Below, in pieces: positions 17,242 through 26,491 of a stretch of DNA of 43,512 nucleotides. A program made the position numbers and the translations under genes. The stretch comes from Acidobacterium sp. (GTDB taxonomy: Bacteria; Acidobacteriota; Terriglobia; Terriglobales; Acidobacteriaceae), in NCBI GenBank assembly GCA_003166955.1, contig PMUI01000015.1, positions 1 to 43,512 on the forward strand. The letters are read 5' to 3'. The notes below the pieces were generated by a model. It was not told where the DNA came from and did no database searches. It saw only the letters and a program-made list of their open reading frames with translations. Positions within the stretch are counted from its first letter, which is position 1; the number at the start of each line of letters is the position of its first letter.

Positions 17242-17313
17242 CTAGCGACAACAACAACAGCAGCCGGAGAGGCTGCTCACAAACCGAATCGATGAAATGG
17301 ACAAGGCGCCCAT
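17242..17313 (-). CDS. Polycysteine leader peptide (putative cysteine attenuator)
   Basis: A 23-codon ORF: ATG, then codons ending S-G-C-C-C-C-C-R and TAG. Five Cys codons in a row (TGC and four TGT) just before the stop are very unlikely by chance in this GC-rich genome. The distal arm of a 7-bp stem (17259-17265 with 17271-17277, AGCAGCC/GGCTGCT) overlaps the first Cys codons. A second stem (17211-17216 with 17222-17227, GCGCCG/CGGCGC) follows the stop. Ribosome stalling at Cys codons under cysteine starvation would change which stem forms. AAGGA lies close to the ATG. Similar polycysteine leaders act as cysteine-responsive attenuators in mycobacteria. Confidence 0.7.
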   Translation of the reverse strand: MGALSISSIRFVSSLSGCCCCCR

Positions 17314-17323
17314 GTGTCCTTCG

Positions 17324-17353
17324 TTTGTAGCATGACCTACTTCTTCAAAGCAA
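17324..17353 (-). promoter_or_regulatory. Promoter of the leader/YeiH operon
   Basis: On the minus strand: TTGCTT (17348-17353), an 18-base spacer ending TGC, then TACAAA (17324-17329), i.e. with an extended -10 TGn. Transcription would begin near 17317, giving the leader ORF an untranslated region of about 4 bases. Confidence 0.45.
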
Positions 17354-17466
17354 TGGTGCTTGGCGTGGGGGCAAGCCTTTACTCAGGCACAATTGAACGC
17401 TGCCCGCTTCATCGCTGACCGCTTTATTGCTAACCGGTTTTTAGCTGACCGCTTCTTCGCTGCCTT

Positions 17467-18153
17467 TCACAGCGTCTTCAAATACGCCTTAGCCCGCTCC
17501 AGCTCCGGAAACAACCTCTCCTCCGCCTGAAAAGCCGCCGAATGCACGCACCGGCGCCCATTCTTCTGCTTCACCGGATGCTTCAGATGCAGCATCTCGT
17601 GATACATCAAATACTCAATTGCGTACCGCGGCGTCCCCTTCCGGTCGAACACGCGGCTTACCATAATGGTGTTGTGCGCCGGATCGTAGTGCCCCAGCAG
17701 CCGGCGCGCCGTCACCTCGCTCCACGTCAGCAGCGGCCGGCCCATCAATCCAAAAAAAAACTGCCGGTTCAGCGTCTCGAAAACTTCCTCCAGATCGTAG
17801 TGCTCGCCCTGCGCCGACAGGATCTTCTTCCGCCCCCGCGTCTGCCGGATGCGCTCGCTCTGCCGCACCACAGATTCACTGCTCGTGAACCGCCGATACC
17901 GCCGAGCCTGCCCCGCATCAATTGGCCGGCGGTACAGCTTCGCCAGCAGGATATGCGCAATCGCTCGCAGCACCGGCTCCGGCGCGCCCTCCAGCAAATC
18001 GGAAAGGCTCACACGGATCTGCCCCTCGCGCAGCCGGATCGTCGTGTTCAGCGACGTGAACCGGTAAAAACGAACTTCCATCGGAGGAATCGGAGCCCGC
18101 GGCCGAATCGCGCGATACTCCTCAGAAAAAATGTCGGACAAATGCGAGCTCAC
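17467..18153 (-). CDS. SprT-like zinc metalloprotease domain protein
   Basis: A protein of about 228 residues. The C-terminal half is a SprT-like domain: a helix with EVFETLNRQFFFG, the strand LLGHYDPAHNTIMVSR, then the zinc helix YHEMLHLKHPVK (HExxH) and a distal HSAAFQAEERLFP (third ligand His). It resembles the SprT/Spartan proteases, whose bacterial members are poorly known. The N-terminal 90 residues are basic and helical, without a known domain. The frame is open to 18300, but that part is repeat DNA, so the GTG before SSHLSDIF was chosen, with GAGG about 14 bases upstream. Confidence 0.82.
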   Translation of the reverse strand: MSSHLSDIFSEEYRAIRPRAPIPPMEVRFYRFTSLNTTIRLREGQIRVSLSDLLEGAPEPVLRAIAHILLAKLYRRPIDAGQARRYRRFTSSESVVRQSERIRQTRGRKKILSAQGEHYDLEEVFETLNRQFFFGLMGRPLLTWSEVTARRLLGHYDPAHNTIMVSRVFDRKGTPRYAIEYLMYHEMLHLKHPVKQKNGRRCVHSAAFQAEERLFPELERAKAYLKTL

Positions 18154-18194
18154 TACGATTTGAGCCTCGCATAGCGAAAAGCGGAAATCAAGCG

Positions 18195-18300
18195 GCTGCG
18201 ATCCGGGTGCCCCACAACCTGGCCTGAGCGAGCGAAGCGAGTCGAATGGCTCTCGATTTTGAGATGTGGGAAACGCGCGAAGCGCGCCGCATTTCCGCAA
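18195..18300. repeat. Dispersed repeat of a second type (arm GATCCGGGTGCCCCAC)
   Basis: It opens with GATCCGGGTGCCCCAC, close to the left arm of hairpin copies A-C. It then contains GAGCGAGCGAAGCGAGTCGA and GGCTCTCGATTTTGAGATGTGGGA, followed by an internal palindrome GCGCGAAGCGCGCC. It lies upstream of the SprT-like gene and is read through by its frame, which explains the odd N-terminal extension. Confidence 0.55.
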
Positions 18301-18399
18301 GGCGACCGCTGATCACTGACGATGGATCGCTAATCACTGACTCCTGTCTCGTTTCTCCTCGATTACGATAGAACCTGACCCCAGACCTCGGAGTACCGC

Positions 18400-19701
18400 T
18401 TGCACGCGACCGCCACCGAACGCCTCATCCACCCCGCCCGCAACATTCAGGGCAGCCTCCGCCTGCCCGGCGACAAAAGTATCAGCCACCGTTACGCATT
18501 GCTCGGCGGACTCGCCGAAGGCGCCACCCGCCTCACCAATTTCTCCACCGGAGCCGACTGCGCCTCCTCCCTCGCCTGTGTCAAAGCCCTCGGCGCACAA
18601 ATCACGCGCGACGGAAACTCCGTAGAAATCACCGGCGCCGCCGGCCACTTCACCGCCCCAAAGCAACCCCTCGACTGCGGCAACTCCGGCTCGACGATGC
18701 GCATGCTCTCCGGTCTACTCGCCGGCCAGGCCACCGGCGCCTTCACCCTCACAGGCGACGCCTCCCTCAGCCGCCGCCCCATGGAGCGCATCCGCAAACC
18801 CCTCGCGCAAATGGACGCGAACATCGACCTCACCGACGGCCACGCCCCCATCGTCATCCATGGCGCGCCTCTCACCGCCATCGACTACACCACGCCCATC
18901 CCCAGCGCTCAGGTCAAAACCGCGCTCCTCTTCGCCGGACTCGAGGCGCAAGGCACCACTACCGTCCGCGAATCCGTCCGCACCCGCGACCACGGCGAGC
19001 TCGCCCTTCGCGCTTTCGGCGCCAATATTACACGTACCAAAAACTCCGTCTCCATTGCCGGCGGCCAGTCGCTCCACGCCATCGAAGCCGCTGTCCCCGG
19101 CGACCTCTCCTCCGCCGCCTTCTTCCTCTGCGCCGCCGCGCTCTTCCCCGGCTCCAACCTCATCTTCGACGACCTCGGCCTCAACCCCACCCGCGCCACG
19201 CTCCTCGACGTGCTCACCGCGCTCGGCGCGCACATCGGCGTCCTGAACCTCGAAACCAAAAACGACGAGCTCGTCGGAACTGTCCAGGTCAACGCGCCGC
19301 CCCAGGGCCTCACCGGCACCGCTATCTCCGGCGCACTCTCCGCGCAGCTCATCGACGAGCTCCCCGTCCTCGCCGCCATCGGCCCCTTCACGCAAAATGG
19401 AATCCGCATCCGCGACGCTCAGGAACTCCGCGTCAAAGAGTCCGACCGCATCGCCCTCGTCGCCGCCAACCTCCGCGCCATGGGTGCCGAAGTCGAAGAG
19501 TTCGACGACGGCCTCGACATCCCCGGCGGCCAGACTCTTCACGGAGCCACCATCGACGCCGGTGGCGATCACCGGATCGCTATGGCCTTCTCCATCGCCG
19601 CCCTCCGCGCCACCGGCGACACCCTCATCCGCGGCGCCGAATCCGCCGCCATCTCATTCCCGGAATTCTTCGATCTCCTCGACCGTGTAGCCGAACGCTA
19701 A
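18400..19701 (+). CDS. aroA: 3-phosphoshikimate 1-carboxyvinyltransferase (EPSP synthase)
   Basis: AroA of 433 residues joins PEP and shikimate 3-phosphate in the aromatic amino-acid pathway. Hallmarks are LPGDKSISHRYALLGGLAEG near the N-terminus, DCGNSGSTMRMLSGLLAG (PEP loop), SLSRRPMERIRKPL, SAQVKTALLFAGL, and the closing RVKESDRI and GDHRIAMAFSIAAL. The start is TTG with GGAG 6 bases upstream; no ATG is available nearby. A DNA hairpin repeat and a strong terminator follow the stop. Confidence 0.97.
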   Translation: MHATATERLIHPARNIQGSLRLPGDKSISHRYALLGGLAEGATRLTNFSTGADCASSLACVKALGAQITRDGNSVEITGAAGHFTAPKQPLDCGNSGSTMRMLSGLLAGQATGAFTLTGDASLSRRPMERIRKPLAQMDANIDLTDGHAPIVIHGAPLTAIDYTTPIPSAQVKTALLFAGLEAQGTTTVRESVRTRDHGELALRAFGANITRTKNSVSIAGGQSLHAIEAAVPGDLSSAAFFLCAAALFPGSNLIFDDLGLNPTRATLLDVLTALGAHIGVLNLETKNDELVGTVQVNAPPQGLTGTAISGALSAQLIDELPVLAAIGPFTQNGIRIRDAQELRVKESDRIALVAANLRAMGAEVEEFDDGLDIPGGQTLHGATIDAGGDHRIAMAFSIAALRATGDTLIRGAESAAISFPEFFDLLDRVAER

Positions 19702-19725
19702 ACGGAGTTCGCGACCGGGTGGCCC

Positions 19726-19778
19726 GAATCCGGGTGCCCCATTCTGATCGCGCGTTTTTTGCGCGATCAGGGTGGGGT
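19726..19778. repeat. Hairpin repeat, copy B (perfect inner stem)
   Basis: Left arm GAATCCGGGTGCCCCATTCTG, right arm CAGGGTGGGGTC. The inner 10-bp stem CTGATCGCGC (19744-19753) pairs perfectly with GCGCGATCAG (19761-19770) around GTTTTTT. It lies just after aroA. Confidence 0.85.
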
Positions 19779-19805
19779 CGTTCCTCTGCAGCAACACAAA
19801 GGAAA

Positions 19806-19840
19806 GGAGCACGGGCCATTCAGCCCGTGCTCCTGGTTTT
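19806..19840. terminator. Bidirectional terminator between aroA and the M61 peptidase gene
   Basis: Perfect 11-bp stem GGAGCACGGGC / GCCCGTGCTCC around CATTCA, followed by GGTTTT on the plus strand and by a T-rich TTTCCTTT on the minus strand. It serves the two convergent genes. Confidence 0.85.
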
Positions 19841-19854
19841 CTATACCCTAAACC

Positions 19855-21783
19855 CTACTCCACCGACTTCAATATCTCCCCCAACCGATCCGGCGTCCCC
19901 TCCACCCGCTCCAGATGCGGAATCCGCAGCCCACCGTGATAATCGAGCGCCACTGTCTTCACTTGATCGCGGTCCTTCACCAATACCGTAATCGGCTCGC
20001 TCCCCTTCTCTGCTTTCTTGATCGCGTCCCGCAGTTTGTCCGCCGAATAAACCTGCCCATCGACGGCCAGCAGCTGCATCCCCGGCGTCAGGCCAGCCTT
20101 GAACGCAACGCTGTCCCACCCCACGCCGCCCAGCGTTCCATCCCCCATCACGCTGAAGCCGAGCGACGTTGCAAAGCTGGTCCCAAACCGAGGACTCTCC
20201 CCGCCACGCTTGTCCCACGGCGGTGTCGTGTCGTTGTAAACCAGCCTGTACCCGCCCTGCGTGAACCCGTTCTCCGGCACCTCAGGATGCAGCTGGTACA
20301 CGCGCGTCCGCAGGAACGTCGTCCAGTCATACGGCTGCACCTGATTCAGCGCCGCCACAATATCTTCGAACGTGTACGTATCCGTAATGTAGCTGCCGTT
20401 GTTCACGCCAAAAAATAACTTCGCAAAATCATCCAGCGATTTCTTCCCATCGCTCAGCTCGCGAATCTTCGTATCCGCGTCAAGCCAGATCAACTGCCCT
20501 TCGGTGTAATAGTCCTCAGGCCGCTGCCAGCTCACCCAGCTCACCGGCCTCCGCTGCGACACGATTGGCTGATTCGTCGTATCCACCAGCGGCCGCCACT
20601 CGCGTCCCGGGCTCGCCTCAAATCCCGCCGCCACGCTCGCCAACTCATCCCGCGCCTGTTCCGCCGTGATCATCCCCGACCGCGCCGTCAACACCAGCCC
20701 CCAGTACTGCGTCATCCCCTCATACACCCACAGCAAATCGTCACGCATCGGCACGTTAAAGTTCGGCGTCCACAAATTTGCCGGCCGCCGGAACTTCCCG
20801 TTCCACGAGTGCGTGTACTCGTGCCCCAGCAGATCGCGCCCGCGCACCCCTGCCGCCCAGTCCGTGAAATAGTTCGCCCCTGTGCCGTCCTCGCTCGACT
20901 GATGATGTTCGAGCCCATTCCCTCCCACCACATCGGTCAGCATGAATAGAAAATCGTAGTGATCGTAGTGATGCGACGCGTACAGCTTCTGCGCCTGGAT
21001 CGCCAGGTTCTTGTGCGCATGCAACTCCTCCGGCGTGATTTCAAGATCCTTCGCCTCGTCGGCCACCACATCCAGAAAAACCTTGTTGTCCGGGCCCGTC
21101 GACAAATCCACGCGTTTGAAATTCGCCCCCGCAATCAGCGGCGAATCCTGCAGCTTGTTCAGCATCGTGTCCTGAAAATGAACTGTGTCACCGTCTTGCG
21201 AAGCCGTCTCGAGCGCCGTCGCATACTTCCACCCGCTCGGCAGCACGATGCTCGGCGCAAATTTGATCTGCCGCGAAAAATGCCCCGCCGGATACAGCAG
21301 CACCGTGTTCCACGCAAGATCCGCCAGCTGATTCGAAATTTCAATCCGCCCGTCCTGCGGCCGCACCGCCGACAGATAATCGAAGTCCACATCGAGCGTC
21401 GTCACGCCCTTCGGCACCTGGATGTGAAACGCGTAGACCTCTATCTGATCCCGCACCCACGGAATTTCCTTGCCGTTTGCTTTGACAAATAAGGCCGCCG
21501 CCTTCTCAATCGGCCCTCTCGGCGAATGGGCCCCAGGAACCCACTGCGGATACAGCAGGATCAGCTCGCCCGCCTTCACCGGAATCGTCTCGTGCACCTT
21601 GAACACGTGATCCACCGTGTTCGTCAGATTCACCGTCAGCGCAATCGTTCCCGGATACGGCGTGTCCACCGGCGCAGCAATCGGCGGCGGCATCGGCACC
21701 GGCTGCGGCCCCGGCGAACCTTGCGCGAATCCAGTTGTGGTGAGGGCAAGAACAGCGAAGGACAGGCAGCAACCACGCATCAT
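19855..21783 (-). CDS. M61-family metallopeptidase with PDZ domain
   Basis: A 642-residue exported peptidase. A signal peptide (MMRGCCLSFAVLALTTTGFAQ) and a Pro-rich linker lead to a beta-rich N-terminal domain (about 40-230). The gluzincin catalytic domain has LLGHEYTHSWNGKFRRP (HExxH) and the downstream Glu in LWVYEGMTQYWG. A PDZ domain (about 540-620, GVGWDSVAFKAGLTPGMQLLAVDG) follows. It resembles the glycyl aminopeptidases of family M61, acting in the periplasm. The start is the first ATG of the MM pair with GGAG 7 bases upstream; the longer frame is not supported. Confidence 0.92.
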   Translation of the reverse strand: MMRGCCLSFAVLALTTTGFAQGSPGPQPVPMPPPIAAPVDTPYPGTIALTVNLTNTVDHVFKVHETIPVKAGELILLYPQWVPGAHSPRGPIEKAAALFVKANGKEIPWVRDQIEVYAFHIQVPKGVTTLDVDFDYLSAVRPQDGRIEISNQLADLAWNTVLLYPAGHFSRQIKFAPSIVLPSGWKYATALETASQDGDTVHFQDTMLNKLQDSPLIAGANFKRVDLSTGPDNKVFLDVVADEAKDLEITPEELHAHKNLAIQAQKLYASHHYDHYDFLFMLTDVVGGNGLEHHQSSEDGTGANYFTDWAAGVRGRDLLGHEYTHSWNGKFRRPANLWTPNFNVPMRDDLLWVYEGMTQYWGLVLTARSGMITAEQARDELASVAAGFEASPGREWRPLVDTTNQPIVSQRRPVSWVSWQRPEDYYTEGQLIWLDADTKIRELSDGKKSLDDFAKLFFGVNNGSYITDTYTFEDIVAALNQVQPYDWTTFLRTRVYQLHPEVPENGFTQGGYRLVYNDTTPPWDKRGGESPRFGTSFATSLGFSVMGDGTLGGVGWDSVAFKAGLTPGMQLLAVDGQVYSADKLRDAIKKAEKGSEPITVLVKDRDQVKTVALDYHGGLRIPHLERVEGTPDRLGEILKSVE

Positions 21784-21850
21784 CAGCAATCTCCGAGCAG
21801 TTCTCTCAACGTCTGCAGACATTGCGAAATTCTACCAGGACTCGCGACAC

Positions 21851-21871
21851 TATTCCCTATTCCCTATTCCC
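21851..21871. repeat. Triple heptamer TATTCCC
   Basis: Three exact tandem copies of TATTCCC, followed after a gap by a CTGTACCCTG remnant, upstream of the TIM-barrel gene. It lies in the divergent space between that gene and the M61 peptidase gene. Confidence 0.75.
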
Positions 21872-21893
21872 AGTTTTTCTGTACCCTGTCTTG

Positions 21894-22748
21894 GTGCCTT
21901 CCCGCCGAGCCTTTCTCCAGTCCGGAGCCGCCGCCTCCATCGCCGCTGCCCTGCCGGCGTATCCTTCCCCCGTGCCGCAATCTCCGCGAAAAAACCGCAT
22001 TCACCAGTCCGTCTGCCGCTGGTGCTACAAAGACACTCCCCTCGAACAGCTCTGCCAGTGGGCCGTCCAACTCGGCCTCAAAGGCGTCGACCTCCTCGAA
22101 CTCCCCGAGTACGAAGTTCCGCGCCGCTACGGCCTCCTCTGCACGATGGGCTACGCTGGCGGAGGCACCATTCCCGACGCCCTCAATCGCCCCGAGAACC
22201 ACGCCGCCATCGAAGCCGCCTTCCGCAAAAACATCCCCATCGCCGCGAAAGCCGGTGTCCCTAACGTCATCACGTTTTCAGGAAGCCGTCGCGGCATGTC
22301 CGACGAAGAAGGCGCGCGCAACACCATCCTCGGCCTCAACCGCCTCAAATCCATCGCCGAGGACAACGGCGTCACCATCTGTCTCGAATTGCTGAACAGC
22401 AAGGTCAACCATCCCGATTACATGGCCGACCACACCGCGTGGGGCGCGCGCGTCATGCACGAGGTCAACTCCCCGCGCGTCAAACTGCTCTACGACATCT
22501 ACCACATGCAAATTATGGAAGGAGACCTCATCGACACCATCCGCCAGAACATCGGCGTCCTCGGCCACTTCCACACCGGCGGAGTTCCCGACCGCCACGA
22601 GCTCAACGCCACCCAGGAAATCCAATACGCCGCTGTCATGGAAGCCATCGCGGCTTCAGGATTCACCGGCTACGTCGCCCACGAATTCCTTCCCACCGCC
22701 GACCCGCTCACCAGCCTCCGCCAGGCCGTGGACCTCTGCGACGTCTAA
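21894..22748 (+). CDS. Exported sugar-phosphate isomerase/epimerase-like TIM-barrel protein
   Basis: A 284-residue protein with a twin-arginine-type start ([20 protein letters not shown]) and an AP-endonuclease-2/xylose-isomerase-like TIM barrel. Visible metal/substrate residues lie in [27 protein letters not shown] and YVAHEFLP, the pattern of hydroxypyruvate isomerase relatives (Hyi/OtnI). The substrate is unknown. The start is probably GTG (PSRRAF), with TTG one codon earlier as an alternative; neither has a clear ribosome binding site. The stop overlaps the accC stop from the opposite strand (shared CTAA). Confidence 0.8.
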   Translation: MPSRRAFLQSGAAASIAAALPAYPSPVPQSPRKNRIHQSVCRWCYKDTPLEQLCQWAVQLGLKGVDLLELPEYEVPRRYGLLCTMGYAGGGTIPDALNRPENHAAIEAAFRKNIPIAAKAGVPNVITFSGSRRGMSDEEGARNTILGLNRLKSIAEDNGVTICLELLNSKVNHPDYMADHTAWGARVMHEVNSPRVKLLYDIYHMQIMEGDLIDTIRQNIGVLGHFHTGGVPDRHELNATQEIQYAAVMEAIAASGFTGYVAHEFLPTADPLTSLRQAVDLCDV

Positions 22749-24124
22749 ATCCCCACCACTTCCACCGCTTTCCGCTGCTTCTCCCGCTCGAAAAACCGCT
22801 CCATGTATTTCGTATCGAACTCCCCGCGCTGGAACTCCTCATCCCGAAAAATTCTCTGGTGCAGCGGAATCGTGGTGTAAATCCCCTCGACAATAAACAT
22901 CTCCAGCGCACGCCGCATCCGCGCCATGGCCTCCTCGCGATCGGCCCCGTGCGCAATTACCTTGGCAATCAGGGAGTCGTAATACGGCGGCACCACCCCC
23001 TCGGAATACTGCGCCGTGTCTACACGAATTCCATTGAACCCCGGCACATTGAACGCGGTAATCTTCCCCGCCGACGGCGTGAATTTCTCCGGATGCTCGG
23101 CGTTCACGCGGCATTCGATCGCGTGTCCGCGCATCGGCACCGGCTCCCGCACTATGCTCGAAAGCTTCTCGCCCATCGCGATCTGCAGCTGCGCCTTCAC
23201 CAGATCGATCCCCGTAATCATCTCCGTCACCGGATGCTCCACCTGGATGCGCGTATTCATCTCGATGAAGTAGAGCTTCCCGTCTTCATCCATCAGGAAT
23301 TCAATCGTCCCGGCGTTCTGATAGCCCACGCCTTCCATGCACCGCTTCAGCGTCTTCGCAATTTCCTCGCGCATCTTCGGCGTCACCTGCAGCGACGGAG
23401 CTTCCTCAATCAGCTTCTGATGCCGCCTCTGAATCGAGCACTCGCGCTCGCCCAGCGACATCGCCGTCCCATGCTCATCGGCCAGAACCTGAAACTCGAT
23501 ATGCCGCGGCCGCTCGATGAACTTCTCCATGTACAGGTCGCCGTTGCCGAACGCATTCGCCGCCTCGGTTTGCGCCGCCTGAAACAATCCCGGCAACTCC
23601 TCCGCCGACCGCACCACGCGCATGCCGCGCCCGCCGCCGCCTGCCGACGCCTTCAGGATCACCGGATACCCAACCGTCTGCGCCCACTCCAGCCCCTCGC
23701 CCTCGTTCTGGAGCACACCCTCGGACCCCGGCAGAATCGGCACCTTCGCGCGTTTCATCGCCTGCCGCGCTTTCTCCTTCTCGCCCATCAGCCGCGTCAC
23801 TTCCGGCGGCGGCCCGATGAACTTGATATTCGACGCGCGGCACACTTCCGCGAAGTTCGCGTTCTCGCTCAGCAACCCATAACCAGGATGGATCGCGTCG
23901 ACGTCCGCAATCTCGGCGGCGCTGATCACCGCCGGCACGTTCAGATAGCTCTCCGCCGAGCGCGGCGGCCCGATACAGATGGCCTCATCGGCGAACCGCG
24001 CATGCAGCGAGTGCTGGTCCGCTTCGCTGTAGACAGCGACCGTCCGCAGACCCATTTCCTTGCAGGCACAAATAACGCGCAGCGCTATTTCGCCGCGATT
24101 GGCGATCAGAACTTTACGCATCAT
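22745..24124 (-). CDS. accC: Biotin carboxylase subunit of acetyl-CoA carboxylase
   Basis: AccC of 459 residues carboxylates biotin on AccB with ATP and bicarbonate, the first half-reaction of fatty-acid synthesis. It starts with [15 protein letters not shown]. The ATP-grasp glycine loop [14 protein letters not shown], the [20 protein letters not shown] segment, [16 protein letters not shown] and the C-terminal RVNAEHP domain are all present. The ATG overlaps the accB stop as TAATG, a sign of translational coupling. It is the last gene of the pepP-accB-accC operon. Confidence 0.97.
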   Translation of the reverse strand: MMRKVLIANRGEIALRVICACKEMGLRTVAVYSEADQHSLHARFADEAICIGPPRSAESYLNVPAVISAAEIADVDAIHPGYGLLSENANFAEVCRASNIKFIGPPPEVTRLMGEKEKARQAMKRAKVPILPGSEGVLQNEGEGLEWAQTVGYPVILKASAGGGGRGMRVVRSAEELPGLFQAAQTEAANAFGNGDLYMEKFIERPRHIEFQVLADEHGTAMSLGERECSIQRRHQKLIEEAPSLQVTPKMREEIAKTLKRCMEGVGYQNAGTIEFLMDEDGKLYFIEMNTRIQVEHPVTEMITGIDLVKAQLQIAMGEKLSSIVREPVPMRGHAIECRVNAEHPEKFTPSAGKITAFNVPGFNGIRVDTAQYSEGVVPPYYDSLIAKVIAHGADREEAMARMRRALEMFIVEGIYTTIPLHQRIFRDEEFQRGEFDTKYMERFFEREKQRKAVEVVGI

Positions 24125-24630
24125 TATCGGGGACGCACCGCAAACAGCGCCTGGCCGTATTCCACCGGCTGGCCGTTCTGCACAAGACGCTTCACAATTT
24201 CACCGGCAGCGTCGCTTTCAATCTCGTTCATCAGCTTCATCGCTTCCACAATGCACAACACCTGGCCGATCTCCACCCGATCGCCGATCTTCACAAACGC
24301 CCCCGATCCCGGCGACGGCGACTCATAGAACGTACCCACGATCGGCGATTTCACCACATGCAGCGAGGCATCCTCGCCATTCGGCGCCTCTGCGCTCTGC
24401 GTCGCATCCGCCGCCTGAGCCGCCGAAACCGCTCCCGGCGCCATCGCCGGAATCGCGATCACCGGCTGCGCCGCCGGCGATCCCAGCGCCTGCACCAGAC
24501 TCGCCACGCCCTCCTGCGCAAACTTGATGCGAATCTTCAGCTCGCCGCGCTCAAGATCGAACTCGCCAATCTTGTTTTCCTTCAGGAACTCGATCAGTTC
24601 CTTCAGCTCTCGTAATTCGTCTGCTTTCAT
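24124..24630 (-). CDS. accB: Biotin carboxyl carrier protein of acetyl-CoA carboxylase
   Basis: AccB of about 168 residues. It has an N-terminal helical region ([23 protein letters not shown]), an Ala/Pro-rich linker, then the biotinyl domain with the thumb [13 protein letters not shown] and the biotin site [10 protein letters not shown]. The ATG of MKADEL was chosen. A GTG eight codons upstream overlaps the pepP stop as TAGTG and is a real alternative, since that would couple translation of all three genes. Confidence 0.95.
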   Translation of the reverse strand: MKADELRELKELIEFLKENKIGEFDLERGELKIRIKFAQEGVASLVQALGSPAAQPVIAIPAMAPGAVSAAQAADATQSAEAPNGEDASLHVVKSPIVGTFYESPSPGSGAFVKIGDRVEIGQVLCIVEAMKLMNEIESDAAGEIVKRLVQNGQPVEYGQALFAVRPR

Positions 24631-24653
24631 CCTCTGGCGCAGCCTCTCCCGCA

Positions 24654-25754
24654 CTACAGCTCAATCCAGCCTTTGGTCGCAGGCGTCAGAATCCGATGCT
24701 CCGTCTCCGTGACCGCAACCATATCCTCGATCCGAATCCCAAACTTTCCCGGCAGATAAACGCCAGGCTCAATCGTCAACACCATTCCTGCTTCCAGCCG
24801 CATCTCCTGTCCCGCCGCCACGCGCGGCTGCTCGTGAATCTCCAGCCCAACCCCGTGTCCGGTCGAATGCGTGAAGTACTTCCCCAACCCAGCCTTTTCC
24901 AGAACATCCCGCGCGGCCTTGTCCACATCGCCGCACGTCGCTCCAGGCTTCACCGCACTCACTGCGGTTTCCTGCGCTTCAAGCACCGCATCCCAGGCTG
25001 CGCGCTCCTCGCGACTCGCGCCTCCAAGGTGCACGGTGCGCGTCATATCGGAGCAATAACCATTGAGGATAACACCGAAGTCTAACGTCACGAATCCCTT
25101 GCGCGGCAGCTTCGCACGCGTTGCGCGCCCGTGCGGAAGCGCCGACCGCGCCCCTGATGCCACGATCGTCTCGAACGACATTCCCTCCGCTCCGCGCTTT
25201 CTCGCCTCGAACTCCAGCTCCGCCGCCAGCACGACCTCCGTCATCCCCGCTTCGATGCGCGGCAGCATCGCTGCAAACAGCTCGCAGCCCAGCTTCGCCG
25301 CCTCGCGCATCAGCGCCAGCTCCGCCTCGTCCTTCACCATCCGCAGCGCCGAAACCAGCGGCTTCTGCAGAGGAACAAAGAATCCCCGGCTCTTCTTCGC
25401 GCTCACTCCAGACCGCATCAGCGCCAAATCCGCTACCGTCGTGTGCTGCGGATCGAACCACGCCCTCTTCACCGACTCCCCGAGCAGTGCGCAGCATTCC
25501 TTCAGCGCTGACTTCTCCGCAATCGTCACCCGCGCCCCGCGCGACTCCTCCCGCGCCTGCGTCGTGTACCGGCCATCCGTAAACAAAACAGCGCGACTCC
25601 CCGTCACCGCCAGCGCAGCATTCGATCCCGTGAATCCGCACAGCCACCGCACATCCGGCAGATGCGTCACTACCAGCGCGTCGATCTCCTGCGCCGCCAT
25701 CGCGCGCCGCACCGCACGCCACCTTCGCGCCAATGGGTTCCCCGCACTTCGCAC
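24654..25754 (-). CDS. Xaa-Pro aminopeptidase/dipeptidase (M24B)
   Basis: A 366-residue cytoplasmic peptidase that cuts before proline. It has an N-terminal creatinase-like domain (about 1-130) and a pita-bread catalytic domain. The five metal ligands lie in [17 protein letters not shown] (two Asp), [13 protein letters not shown] (His), TIEPGVY (Glu) and RIEDMVAV (Glu). It is the first gene of the operon with accB and accC. In Bacillus the same order exists with efp in between, and efp is absent here. It starts at GTG without a ribosome binding site, 7 bases after a -10 box, so the transcript may be leaderless. Confidence 0.92.
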   Translation of the reverse strand: MRSAGNPLARRWRAVRRAMAAQEIDALVVTHLPDVRWLCGFTGSNAALAVTGSRAVLFTDGRYTTQAREESRGARVTIAEKSALKECCALLGESVKRAWFDPQHTTVADLALMRSGVSAKKSRGFFVPLQKPLVSALRMVKDEAELALMREAAKLGCELFAAMLPRIEAGMTEVVLAAELEFEARKRGAEGMSFETIVASGARSALPHGRATRAKLPRKGFVTLDFGVILNGYCSDMTRTVHLGGASREERAAWDAVLEAQETAVSAVKPGATCGDVDKAARDVLEKAGLGKYFTHSTGHGVGLEIHEQPRVAAGQEMRLEAGMVLTIEPGVYLPGKFGIRIEDMVAVTETEHRILTPATKGWIEL

Positions 25755-25761
25755 AGGTTTG

Positions 25762-25789
25762 ATACTAAATTCTACTTACCCCTTCCCAA
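25762..25789 (-). promoter_or_regulatory. Promoter of the pepP-accB-accC operon
   Basis: On the minus strand: TTGGGA (25784-25789), 16-base spacer, TAGTAT (25762-25767), then 7 bases to the GTG start. Transcription would begin at or next to the start codon. Confidence 0.5.
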
Positions 25790-25929
25790 ATATTCCGCGC
25801 ACCTCAAATGCGGGGGAATCGCCGCAGTTACCATCACCCGCGCCGCCCAAACGCCAACTGTCCAGAATTGACCTCTGCGGCCATCCCCTCGAGCGTTATA
25901 CTCACACCGCAACTCAGGAGACCCACCCA

Positions 25930-26445
25930 ATGAAAGTTCTCCACAGTCTTCGTTCTTCTTCGTTCGTCCTCGCCGCCATCGTCGCAATGCCGTTTGCAGC
26001 GCTCGCCCAATCCGGCACCATCCTGCACGCCCCCGAGGCCCAGAAGCTTCTTCCTGACGCGGTCTACTACGCCGGCAAATCCGCCAACACGCAACTCCGC
26101 AATTCGGCCGGTATTCATTTCGCTGAAAACCATTACGTCCTGGCAGTCCTCGTAGATACCTCCGGCTACTCCAGCACCATCCAGGAGAAATACCAGGGCT
26201 ATCTCCTCACTGAGGTCCCGCTTGCCATCGGCGACCACACTCTTGTCCCCGGCGCGTACGGCGTCGGCTTCGTCGGCGACCACTTTGGCGTCATGGACAT
26301 CGGCAATCACGACATCCTGCAGGCCCATGCAACCCGCGACGACAAGATGCCTCACCCCATGCCGCTGCAGATTCTCGACGGCGCGTCGCCCGGCACGTAT
26401 CGCCTTTGTTTCGGCCGTAACTGCGTCGATTTCCGGCGTCAATAA
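25930..26445 (+). CDS. Secreted protein of unknown function
   Basis: A 171-residue protein with a clear signal peptide (SSSFVLAAIVAMPFAALAQS, cut near residue 27) and no recognised domain. The mature part has a repeated pattern of short beta strands (YVLAVLVDTSG, TEVPLAIGDHTLVPGAYGVGFVGDHFGVMDIG) and a C-terminal Cys pair region (RLCFGRNCVDF), which could form a disulfide. An AGGAG site lies about 9 bases before the ATG. The frame is open far upstream, but that is antisense to pepP and is rejected. It is followed by the VWA-protein gene on the same strand. Confidence 0.8.
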   Translation: MKVLHSLRSSSFVLAAIVAMPFAALAQSGTILHAPEAQKLLPDAVYYAGKSANTQLRNSAGIHFAENHYVLAVLVDTSGYSSTIQEKYQGYLLTEVPLAIGDHTLVPGAYGVGFVGDHFGVMDIGNHDILQAHATRDDKMPHPMPLQILDGASPGTYRLCFGRNCVDFRRQ

Positions 26446-26491
26446 TCGCTATCTGAGACCAATTCGCTCATAGACCATCTAACCAACAGGT

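Noticed and set aside
18154-18300. Upstream extension of the SprT-like protein
   Set aside because: It is encoded by dispersed repeat DNA and unlike the rest of the protein; a GTG further in gives a normal N-terminus.
25063-25929. Long upstream extension of the secreted unknown protein
   Set aside because: It lies antisense to pepP, and the ATG at 25930 has a ribosome binding site and starts a signal peptide.
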